Source: Spirogloea muscicola (taxonomy: Eukaryota > Streptophyta > Zygnematophyceae > Spirogloeales > Spirogloeaceae). Taken from it: a stretch of 27,554 nucleotides of DNA. The notes under the pieces were generated by a model. That model saw only the letters and a list, made by a program, of their open reading frames with translations. It was not told where the DNA came from and searched no databases. The stretch lies in NCBI GenBank assembly GCA_009602725.1, contig WELB01000211.1, positions 158,965 through 186,518 on the forward strand, in the 5' to 3' direction. Shown one piece after another: positions 9,356 through 19,428 of this stretch (its first letter is position 1; every line of letters starts with the position of its first letter). The position numbers and the translations under genes are program-made.

Positions 9356-12300
9356 TCACAAGTGCCCTGATATGCTCCCGGCCACAAAGTAATGTCGACC
9401 AGGGGGCATCTGTGACACGCTGGTCAAGGGAATTCTGTTGTCCATGACCCCCACAGACTGCTGCAGCAGCCCATGCGCACCTCCTTCAATCTCTGAACGT
9501 GGTGCCGTTCGCACGCACAATATTCCATCCAGCTCCATGACTTGTAGAAGATCTCGACAATTCTGCAAAGACGAACTTGTTCATAAGTCACTTCTCAGTG
9601 AAGGGGCTGCGCCAATAGTGAGAGTGCTGCTCAAGAACTGCACAAGAGTCCAAGTGAAAAGTATCCACCCTGAACACTGGTACCTGGGGATTAATGGCAT
9701 CCATCTCCTTGATCAGCTCAACCTGCAAAGGTAGCCATACAAACCGAGACCTAAGTACAATGCTTGCAGAGAAGGAATCTGCGAAATTGAAGCAGTCCAT
9801 AAGCAGAGGGGTTTGACTTAGTGGACGCTGTCACCTCTGGTATTCCAGGTCGTGTGACCACCAGGCTTAGAATGCGGCGCCTGAGTCGTGCTAAGAGGCC
9901 TTCATCGACAACTTCTTCAATCTGTGACCAGGGTCGGATGGCTATTGCTTGCAAGTTGACATCCGCAACCTTACTACTTTTCTTTTCGCTGTTCTCAGCA
10001 GAAACCGAATCTGCCTGTAGATCTGACGATTTCAGACTGCTTGTGCAAAGAGCTGCGTCTGCCTGTTGATCCAGGCTGTGCACAGGACCTGTTCCTTCAC
10101 CATTGTTGTTTGTCTTCTGAATGACAATAGTACCCTTTCCTGCAGATAGAATGGTAATGAGTGCTAGTCACATCAGTTGAGTAATTGGCTATGCCTGTCC
10201 TTTACGGAGTAGGGCAGCATTATAGATCAAAAGATGTCATGGAAACGACAATAGCGAACCTGGGAGATGCTCCGGCACACTCATCATGTGCTTTGCAGCT
10301 TCCTCTGGTGAGAGGAGCACGACGTGATCATAAGCATTCACCTACAAGAAGCAGACAGAAGTGCTCAAGAATGATGCTATTGTATCTGATCACCAAACTT
10401 GCTGATTGTACATCACACACGTGCCTCCTCAAGAAGAATACTGGTTTTGTTCCACCACCAAAGTGCAGAACAGAGGAGAATCTCACCTTCTTGATCAGAC
10501 CAAATGCTTCCAGCTCAATTGCACACCTCTCAGCACACTCCAGGTTGCTGCAGTTATTGCCTGATTGGAGTGATAAAAACCAAGTAAGTGTGACGCAAAG
10601 CTGTTGTTCACCAGAATGCTCTACTTGCAAGCACAGTTCAGCCATAAAGAGGTTCTTAGAGTACCTGCTTCAGCTCGGAGCTCTGCAGCCAAGCTATCAA
10701 GAGTAAGGCCCCTCGCCCCTGATGTTTTGATGCTGAGCAGAGCGTGCTTCAAACAGGCCGTCTTCACACAGTTTGCCTCCCCTGACTCAGCTTCCTGGCT
10801 GCACCAGTGTTGAAGGCATGCTTCTGACGCTTCTTCAAGCATTACAGGAGCTGGTGAAGGAGCTGGCGAAAGAAGAGCTTCACTGACATCCTTCAGAGTG
10901 GGCAACAGTAACTGTGCAAGAGTTGAGCAATTCATAGGAGGCATTGTAGGCTCCCCATGTTGAACCTCGAGTGACTGCAGCGCCCCCTGATCACTCTCCA
11001 CCAAGCGTAGCTCTGTCTTCCCATTGGCAGATACTTGCTCATTGGCGAATTGGACTTGGCTAGATGGCCCAATATCCTCTGAGGAGACGAGAAAAAGCTT
11101 ATGGATTAGCAAGTATTATGGATTTAACAAGATGCACAAACAAGGCTTCATCAACCATCGGATAGGCTCGAATAAAGACTGGACATGATTTCGGTGCCTC
11201 TACATCACTGCTCACTTGATTCCACAGAGGTCAAGCACGTCGCTGCAGAATAGCTGGCCTGTTGTACCCTCACTTCCATCTTTGGGAAACCTTTTTCTCT
11301 GCGGCCTCTGTCCTCTCCTCCCTACAAAAACATAGTAAGCCCTGAGCTAAGCCATGATACCATACACATGATCAACATGAATCATGTAGGGTCAATGAAA
11401 AGGGAATTCACACCTGCCAATTAGCTTCTCCAAGACCAGTCAAAGGTAGCACAGGCTCCAACCATACTTCCTCACTCTGCCGCATCTCAAGTACCCGCAA
11501 GACGTTGCCAAGAGTAAGGTCTGTGCTCTCAGTGACTGTCAGCTGGCCTTCGGCTTCGAGGGCGGCACTGAGGCGGGTGGCAAAGGCTCCTTGATTGTCT
11601 GTCATACCCGGTGAAAAGGGGAACACATCTCCAAGTCTACTATAGAAGCCTCCAGAGAGCATAAAGGGCGACGAGCCTTGACCTGCAACCTGCAAAAATG
11701 TCATGCTCTTCAGACAGCGTGTTTGCAGAAGCTTTACATGACCTTCTGCACAAATCGCAATGCTTGAGTGATAGTAAGGAGAAGGGATTACCACGTGGCC
11801 ACGGTCTCGGAGAAGGTCAAATGCTGCGAGCAGATCCAGCTCACTCTGTTGCTGCACAGCAGCATAAAGTGCACCAGCACTCCTACTGCTATTTTCCTCC
11901 TTTTCTCTTAAGAGCATGGCCTTCAGCAATTCCAGAGATGTAGCCACGCTTAAGCGCTCACGGACAAGCTGCTCCCGTCTCTGCCTCTTTGGATTTGGTA
12001 AGACAAGAGGTGGTTGCAGGGGGGGTTGGGCGCCTGGCGCAGGCAAGTGGAGATGGATTGGAAAAGGACTGGTAGAATGCAGATGATCCAACTGCTCGAC
12101 TTTCTGACTGGAAAGTGGGGCTGACTGCAGCATCCTTTGAGACGCACGGACCACAGCATCCAATTTTGCTGCCACTTCTGGAACGCTGGGGTCATCCCAT
12201 GCAATGCTGGCCGGTTCTGAGCTCCTTGCAGAGGCCCGATGACGAACAGCAAGGTGTGTGCTAAGGTCCAGAATGAGATCCCGTACACGTTTCTTGTTCT

Positions 12301-15300
12301 TCAGAAGCACGACGCGGCGACGGCACACCAACTGCTTGGCTGGGAGGCCTTGGCAGCGGCTCCAATTCACCTTGCCTCTAGGGTGGCGAGCCTTTTGAGT
12401 GGCGTAGCTCCACAGCAATGCTCTGCGAACCAGGTAAGAAGTGCATCAAGTTTGAACATAGCACCTATGACCAGCAAGAACACAGGTCAGGAACACAATC
12501 ATGGAGGTGCACCGACCTGTCGGCTTGCTCAGTCCACTTGAAGCGCTTTGACCTTCGTGCTTTTCTATGCTTCTTATTGCTCTGGACGTGCTCTGCCACC
12601 ACTTCTTCGGCCCTGGAATGTACTGCCTGGTGCTCTACATCCTTGCCAAGATGCCCCTCTTGGCCTTCCTTCAATCGCCGTCTCTTATATGCACGGACAT
12701 GCCCTGCCTCATGAGGAGCACGTCTGCCCACTGCCCCGGAAGCAGGACCTCTGGAGAGGTGGGCAAGCCGCATAAGGTGATTCCTCCTATAGGAGACCCT
12801 CAGAACCTGCTCAAGCGATACATCAGCCTGCATGGCAACCAACACGCACTGCTCGTGTGTCGCCTTGTGACCCAGGCCCCCCGCTGCTCGCCTTAGCCTG
12901 CTTTGTATATCTGCTCGTGCCTCTGCCGTCAGAGTGTCGCGATTGGACCACGATCGTGATCGGCACACCTATTGGTCACACCAGCTAGCATGGCTGTGTT
13001 AGAGCGGATAAAGCACAGATTGATGTTTAATTTGCAGGTTAGCGAATGCTGTCCTCAAAGCGGACTTACCTCAGGAGCGACGGTGGCTGGAAAAGCTTGA
13101 AGGGCGAAGTATTGCTCAGCGCTTGAGAACAAGGCTTCAAGGTCTTCCCAATAGAGGGCAATTGCACCCCTGGTGCTGAAGGTGTAAGTGCGACACGCTT
13201 TGACTTCATCAGCACTGGGCTCTTCCAGAGTAGCCCGCTCCTCCAAGCCATATGCTTGTGATGCTTCCGGCATGCCTGGCAAAGTCACCAGATCCTCCGC
13301 TATTCCTTGACTGGGCAGACTCTGGCTGTAGTCCATCCGTATCAGCTGCCACATCAGAAGCCACGCTGGTCAGAATGTTGCCAGATCAAATTACTCAATG
13401 AAAGAAGCTCTTCTCTTTAAGAATGAAAGTGCAGAGAGCTCCTGACCTTCAGGCGTTTGAGGAGGTCAAGAAGGACAGACATGCGGCTGCGCCATCCCTC
13501 AACACCAACAAGACGATGTAATGTTTCTGGTGGCATCCTGGCTACTGCCTCAGCAGCAGTGAATATCTGTAGTGAAGTACCCGAATAGAACGTCCTCCAC
13601 AGGAAAGTGTGCAGCGAACATGCTCGACTGAGCTTTGCAGTAATGTAGCCCCTGGCAATGACGACTGACTTTTGGGCTGAGGTTGGACCATCTAGTCGTT
13701 CCTCAGAGGCTAAGTAAGCCTCCTTATGGACTTTAGCGTCGAGTCGGCGACCAGTGGGAAGGCGCTCAACTCCAGTGAGTACCTGCACTGCTGCCCCGTC
13801 CCCAGGCCTGACCTGCCTCCAGCAAGCAATTGTCAGTGTGTGTACCTCGACTGTGCTTAGGAGGTGATGCAACAACAAAACAAGGTACACCAACAACGTT
13901 GGCACTTGTATATCTTAGAACCCAACGGCAAGCGAGAAGGTCTGATGCTGGCCATTGCAGGCACTGACCTTAGACTGACCAGCACTGCGACCCTGGGACT
14001 CCAGCAATCGGAAGCGAGTGTGTATGCTTTCAAAAAGAGTGTTGCTGAGCTCCACACCATTTACTAGGATAACCTCCACGTTTCTTTTAAGCCCTCCGTT
14101 TGAGATCCCCAGTACTTCCACGTATGTGCTCCTGCAAAAGTTCTGTTGCTGCAGTCGCTCGATCACTCTGGTCACTGTTTTCCTATCTAACTTCACCGGA
14201 AATTCTGCATCCTCCAATACACGCTGCAGCTCCATACGCAGACACCATCCCCCGCAGTTCTGCAAGATGAGATCAAGCATTCAAGCTTCAAGGAGAGTGT
14301 GATATAGGATTCCAGTGCATTTAGGCTTAGTACATGATACATGCATTGACTTCCAAGCGCGTAGAGGACACTGAAAGTCGCACAATGAGCGGCACGTACC
14401 TGGAGGAAGTGGCGGACTTTTTGCTCCCGGTTGAGACCCTTAAAAGTGCTGGGGAAGTTGGGCCGCTTGACATACTTGGCAGGAGCAACAGCAATTGCCC
14501 CTTCCTCCTGTGGCTCTTGCTTGACATTTTTGGCGAGGCTGACTGTTGTAGCAGAGGCAGCCTTGTCCCTCTCCTTCACATGAAGCTCTGGCTTGAGCAG
14601 CAGCTGCTCCATTGGAGCAGCATCAAGATTGGCTGCCCTCAGGCGGTATGTCGTGGACTTACTTTTCAGCTCGCCAAACCTTGTCACCAACTTCCTCTCA
14701 AGCAGCCTGTCGAGGCGGAATTGGTTACGTTTGCTACTGACGCCAAGTTGCTTCCACAGCTGCGCATGCCATTATCCCTCTCTATCAGCACCAAGTGAGC
14801 TACAAAGGGTTGTTCGCAGCTCCGTAATGTCCATCTCAATGGACTTTATGCAACCAAGATAGCACCAACATAGCAACATGTGAAGCTCACACAAAAGCAT
14901 CTCAGAGTGTTGATCTACCCAACATGCAAACTCCTCTAAGATACTGTACTCACATCTGAGGAGTACAAGCCAGCTGGGCCTGCAGCATGGATCATGTCGT
15001 ACATCTGCTCGAGCAAGGGCAGCTCCACTAGGACGCCACCCGAGTTGCCAACTCCCTGCTCATCATTCTCCAGATCTTGCTCGTCCTCCCCCTGTGTCTG
15101 CTTCTGGCCCTGGCTGAGTGTCTTGCTAACTCGGAGGAGATTAAGGAGCCTCATGCAACTTACTACCTGCAGTTACAATACGTCCAGTCAAAGCAGGCTT
15201 TCAAGAACAGCATCAATGAGAGTACTGCATGAGCAGTCTCTTCATGCAATACATTACCTGCAGTAGTAAGTGTCCAGTCTCAGCAGCCTGTCAGAACAGA

Positions 15301-16748
15301 ATTGGGACGAGCCTCCTGGTCTAAGTTTCACTGTTACTATCCTGGACCAGTACCAGTGTCTACCGCAATGAGGTTAGCGTCACCATACCTTGGCGTCTAC
15401 GCTGCCTGCAAAAACCTCAACTGCGCCTGAGTCCACAAGCTTTCTCTCCAACTGCAGCAAGCACACAGGTGTACCTTGGAAACAAGCTCTCTGTCTCCAT
15501 ATAGTACAACGTTTGCGCTCAACAGAACGTGCGGAACTTCTCAAGGACAATCGATGGGCTGCTGAGACGTGGCTATCAGGTAATATCACTGTACTCTGCG
15601 CCACTGGCGGTGGCCTTTCGCATGCCGATATCCAAGGTCCACTTTCAGCTCGTGCACCACAAGTACCTGCACAGAGGCTTCAACGTGCTGATCAATCTCT
15701 GGTACTCCAGTCAATTACAGCTGGCAAGCCACCTCAACATAAATTAGGCAATCAGAAGTTCAGCTGTAGTATCACCCCACAATCCCATTGCCAGGAGAGT
15801 TCTGTAATATCTTCACGTTCATCATGAAGGAGGAGGCCTGCGGCACCTTGCCATCTGCTGCTTCGAGCCTCTGGCAAATGGCCTGCAGAGCGGCGGTGTC
15901 GTCGGTGACCAGCCACGCTGGAGGATCATCTGCCCCCTCCTCAGAAAGCTCCTTCTTGCAGCTACTTGAGGCAAGAGGAGTTTCCAATCGCTTCACGCCA
16001 CTGTTCATGAAAGAGCGGCCGAATCGTGCAAGATGACAGATGTTGGTGCTGACGACCTGTCCGGTCGGCTTCCGATCCTGCTTGGATAGAATGTTGTGGC
16101 GGGTTACGAGACCGCGAGCCTCGAGGTGCCGCACATGATAGAAGAAGTTGTTGTTGCTGATGTTGAGGAGCTTCGCCAGTGCTGCCTGCGTCATCCCCTT
16201 CTCCCTGTGAGTATGTCAAAGCAGGTATATGAGTCAGGTCGTGGCAGAGCAGTCCTGGCATCTGCGATCAAGTGCATGGCCGATGCATTGCCGGAGGCAG
16301 CTAAGGACATGGTCGACGTCAAGCCAGTGACAGCTGGCAAGGCCGCAGTTGCTGATAAGGCTTGCTACCTGGCCATCGCCAGGGCTCGCAGCACAGCCCG
16401 CTGCTCCTCCACCTCGGGGGACGGCATGTCGTACAGCCCCAGCGCGGCGGTGCGCAGAGCTTCGGGAGCGACCACTGCGACGCCGAGGCGCTCTGCCTCT
16501 GCCGCATTCTGGACGCTGGGATCCTCAGGCGAGACGCTGCGGTAACTCCCATCGGAGGCGGCGAGCCGGAGCTCCACGTCGTCCGTCAGCAGGAGAGCGC
16601 GCCAGGCAGCGGCTTGGGCGGCCGGATCCAGGGCCAGGCCGAGGCGGGCCGCGGCGGGCTCGAGAGCGCGCCACAGCTGTCGCAGCGGCGCGCCGTCAGC
16701 GCCGGCTGCCGCCGCGTGGTCCAGCAACGCTGCCAGCAGCTCGTCCAT
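9356..16748 (-). CDS. TFC3: TFIIIC largest subunit, B-box-binding (GTF3C1/TFC3 homologue)
   Basis: TFIIIC recognises the internal promoter of tRNA genes for RNA polymerase III; this subunit binds the B-box. Eighteen phase-consistent exons: 16748-16369, 16204-15847, 15666-15595, 15451-15389, 15166-14954, 14759-14400, 14259-13969, 13845-13447, 13345-13070, 12968-12517, 12422-11414, 11321-11268, 11076-10665, 10560-10487, 10341-10260, 10088-9835, 9722-9684, 9562-9356 (TGA); about 1,664 residues. Order of blocks: N-terminal winged helix (MTQAALAKLL, FFYHVRHLEARGLV) typical of B-block-binding proteins; VLVVHELKVDLGY plus GHRQWRRLERKLVDSGAVE; LWKQLGVSSKRNQ; RTYTFSTRGAIALYWEDLE; a Myb/SANT-like block RSKRFKWTEQADRALLWSYA with VNWSRCQGLPAKQ; GSSPFMLSGGFY; RREKGFPKMEV; a C-terminal winged-helix part with RPGIPEVELIKEMDAINPQ and VMELDGILCV. 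The late blocks match plant TFIIIC rather than only fungal or animal forms. The ATG begins MDELLAALLDHA. No frame break was found. Confidence 0.92.
15161..15306. repeat. Diverged direct repeat duplicating a splice acceptor in the TFIIIC gene
   Basis: Two diverged copies about 93 bp apart: 15162-15210 (actacctgcag ... gtccagtcaaagcagg) and 15255-15303 (attacctgcag ... gtccagtctcagcagc). The first carries the true acceptor and first bases of exon 15166-14954 (sense strand CTGCAG|GTAGTAAG); the second carries an extra CTGCAG in the preceding intron. Resemblance is about three quarters by eye. Confidence 0.55.
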
Positions 16749-16810
16749 CCCATCGCCAGGGTCGTGGCGGCGAGGGCGGAAAATCCGAGCAAGCGGCGTC
16801 GCGCCGCACG

Positions 16811-16837
16811 GGCGGCGGCGGCGGCGGCGGCGGCGGC
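16811..16837 (-). repeat. (GCC)n tract upstream of the TFIIIC start codon
   Basis: A perfect run of nine GGC units on the plus strand, GCC on the sense strand, 63-89 bases upstream of the TFIIIC ATG and probably in its 5' UTR. Similar tracts lie just upstream of the PRT1, ATG3 and RPS2 start codons. Confidence 0.75.
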
Positions 16838-16928
16838 TGTCTGGCGGCCTTGCCGCCGTCGCCCCGCACCAGCGGCGGGGCACGCCGGCGCGGCTTGGCC
16901 TCGCGATGTAGGGTCCGGCGCTTGAGTA

Positions 16929-16966
16929 TGTGGGACGAGGGTTCGAACCCCGATGAGGTTCCCACA
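16929..16966 (-). ncRNA. tRNA-minihelix-like hairpin with a Pol III B-box, upstream of the TFIIIC gene
   Basis: On the minus strand, TGTGGGA (16966-16960) can pair over seven bases with TCCCACA (16935-16929). Between them lies a seven-base linker and a T-arm: CGGGG, loop TTCGAAC, CCTCG (one G-U pair). This is the acceptor stem plus T-arm of a tRNA, with D and anticodon arms missing. The core GGTTCGAACCC fits the TFIIIC B-box consensus GWTCRANNC. I found no convincing A-box and no full cloverleaf, so it is not called as a tRNA gene; it may be a tRNA remnant, a tRNA-derived repeat or a TFIIIC-only site. It lies about 181 bases upstream of the TFIIIC subunit's start codon. Confidence 0.5.
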
Positions 16967-18410
16967 ACCCACGCTTTGACCTCGAGCTCGACGAGCGCCA
17001 TCCGGCCCCTCCGACCTTGTCCATTCTTTTGGGCTGGCCTCAAACAGCCACCAGTCAATCTGGAAGCGCTTTTCTCGACGGATCCCCAAAGTGGGGGGAA
17101 GGCGCGCGGTGCGCATGATTGCAAGGGAGGCTAGATCAAGCCAGTGCACACTGTTCAGAGAAAAGCTGGTGCGAAGTGTTGGGCAATTACACAAAGCGAA
17201 GCTACTACACAATGGGAGATCGTTTCCAATCCGCCGACCATCCTGTATAAGTTGAGTATGTCCCATTGCAGTTGACTCCCACGGGGCGTCTGGTGCTCAG
17301 TACCTCCAGCGGTTTGCGCAAGGACAAGTAATATGGTGGGCAGAGGCAGCCTGGGCAGCTAGCTGCCAGTGGCTCTCTGGCCCTTGGTGCATGCGTCTGT
17401 CCTTTTGGATGCAGCAATAGTGGCATTTATTTTCCATCTGCATGCTGGCCGTGCATAGTGGCACTTCATGAGATCGGCGGCGCGACTCGTTTCTCTGCAG
17501 CCATAGTACAATCTGCGGCTGTTGACCAGGGTTACTTATGTATTATCATTATACTTATGTTGATTCTGCCCCTTGCAGCCACTTTATGTGCTGATATATT
17601 TGCAAGATGTTGAATGTCTGGGGCTCCCCCCCCCGACTTTGTCCACTCTTAAATTAGGCTGGCCTCTCACAGCCAATGCCCTCTATTGAGAGAGCTTCTT
17701 TCTATCCAGCTGCTACTGCTTCCTACTAGATATAGTGACTAGGGTCTACTGGTTGGTCATATACTCTAGTAGCCAGCTTCTTGCTGAGTGGGTTGTGCAT
17801 TAGTGTTGGGGCTTCACTCATAATTTTGTCCACTCTTCTTGGGCTGGCCTTTCATCGCCTCAGTGTCGGGAGAGCTTCTTCTCCTTTTTTGCCTAGCTAC
17901 CGCCTCCTTCAGCGAGACCCTTTCCACGTCTGGAGGAGCTTCCTCCTCTTACCTTCTCAGGCATTTTTCGTGCAATTAGCAAGCAGACTACGCCTTGGCT
18001 GCCATTGATTGGGCTCGGCGTGGCTCCAACTTGCGGCTATTGAGAAGGGATTATTGGACACTCTATAGTAGCCACTTGCTTAACTGCGTACTTGTGCTTT
18101 GCGGCCCCTTTGGATCTTGTCACAACATTTTCAGCTGGCCTTTCAGAGTCACACCCGCCTGAGAAAGCACTTCCCTACCCGCTTGTTTATTTACTCTGAC
18201 TTGCGACATCTGTAGAGGGGTTACCGAAACCCATTCGTGCGGTGCAGAACAAAGAAAACTGCAGCACTACTCCGACTACCCCCATTGCGATCAGCTCCTG
18301 CCAGCGGCAATCGACATCTTCGGCTGTCTGGGTCTCGTTTCCACACTCTCCTTCAAAACATTGCCAATCTAGGCTTTACTCGACGTGCAGATGTGTTTCC
18401 GGCTGAGATG

Positions 18411-18619
18411 GGCTTGCCAGCTGCATGTCTGTTGCTCTTGCGAGGACGAGTTTCGGCCTGTTTGCAGCGTGCTCAGGCTAGTGCCTTGCACCAGAAAGCT
18501 GGGCGAGCTCTGGTTGGTGGCAGAAGGGCTTCGTTTCTGGCATCTAGTATTCATGCATCGATAAGTGGCCTTCATGTTTTGACCCGTAATTACTGAGCGG
18601 GTCAACCTGCTGTAGTTTA
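18411..18619 (-). repeat. Dispersed repeat, copy B (inverted relative to copy A)
   Basis: The reverse complement of this segment aligns over its whole length with 8562-8767. It lies inside the GGGCTGGCCT region between two widely spaced cores (18132 and 18829), which suggests it was inserted there. Immediately beyond its far end is a GTAT-rich microsatellite. Confidence 0.8.
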
Positions 18620-18626
18620 TGAAGAC

Positions 18627-18670
18627 GTGTGTATGTATGTAGATGTATGTATGTGTGCATGTATGTATGC
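18627..18670 (+). repeat. GTAT/GTGT microsatellite
   Basis: Imperfect run of TGTATGTA units (gtgtgtatgtatgtagatg and onwards) directly beside dispersed repeat copy B. Confidence 0.8.
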
Positions 18671-19386
18671 TCATGCAGATCTTTAGATGTGCTTGCCTAT
18701 GTACTTTGCCATTTGGCCTACGTTTGATTCAATTACACGAAATTCCCTCATTCGTAGCCACTTTGCTTAGCTGCTTGATTTACACTTTCTGATACCTTCG
18801 GACCTTGTCCTTCTGTCCATTCTTTGTGGGCTGGCTTTCACAGCACTTGCCTCCTTTGAAACGAACAAGAAAGTTGTACGTTTGGGCTGGCCTCCCACAG
18901 CCACTGCATTACATTGGAAGAGCTGTTTCTGTGCTGGCCTTTCAAAGTCCTCTTTCTCCATCTTGATAAGTCACTCCGACTTTGGGGTCAATTATGAACA
19001 TTCATCCATAGTAGCTACTTGTGTAGCTGCATACTTTGCTCTTTCCGGTTCCTGCAGAGCTTATCCACTCATTTGTGGCTGGCCTTTCCCCTTTTTATCT
19101 TCCACAGCCATCGCCCTCGTCGGAGGAGCCTCTTCCTTGTTTGGGCTGGCCTTTTAAAGCCCCCATTCTTGCCTTCGTACTTGGCTACTTTGGCCTTCGA
19201 TTGTTTCAAATACACGGAAGTTCTCCTTCTGAGAGAGCTCCTATTATCTGCCTCCTTTGGAGCAGGTTCTTGAATGGGAGCAGCGCGTCATCCCCCGTCA
19301 GGCCGTGACGAGGCCGCCCCAGCCAGGACTCCGGCGCTGACGGGCGCAGGAAGACGAGCAGACGGCAAGCGGAAGGCGGCGAGAAC

Positions 19387-19392
<6 letters not shown>

Positions 19393-19425
<33 letters not shown>
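19393..19425 (+). repeat. (CCG)n tract immediately before the PRT1 start codon
   Basis: Ten to eleven CCG units in the predicted 5' UTR, followed by CCACCATGG, a good Kozak-like context for the ATG at 19428. Confidence 0.8.

Positions 19426-19427
<2 letters not shown>

Positions 19428-19428
<1 letters not shown>

Larger units (their letters stand above)
17012..19190 (+). repeat. GGGCTGGCCT interspersed repeat region between the TFIIIC and PRT1 genes
   Basis: At least eight diverged units share a core near gacyttgtccaytctt, then gggctggcctttcacagccay, then a tail like gccctca.cggaagagcttctt. Cores occur near 17034, 17658, 17839, 18132, 18829, 18884, 19077 and 19144. A second block (tagtagccacttgcttagctgc-like) accompanies several units at 17768, 18068, 18755 and 19008. 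Spacing ranges from about 55 to several hundred bases. The region has no coding match I recognise; ORFs in it are short and lie in different frames from unit to unit. Confidence 0.75.

Noticed and set aside
16929-16966. Calling this a functional tRNA gene
   Set aside because: Only acceptor stem and T-arm can be drawn; no D-arm, anticodon arm or A-box was found at the right distance.
16349-17134. Long ORFs on both strands around the TFIIIC first exon and (GGC)n tract
   Set aside because: Low-complexity Arg/Gly/Pro/Ala translations of a GC-rich repeat; only the minus frame starting at 16748 continues into conserved TFIIIC sequence.
17781-19308. Short plus-strand ORFs in the repeat region as exons of a leucine-rich membrane protein
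   Set aside because: Hydrophobic appearance comes from the repeated CTTGGGCTGGCCTTTC core read in different frames; no phase-consistent exon chain exists.
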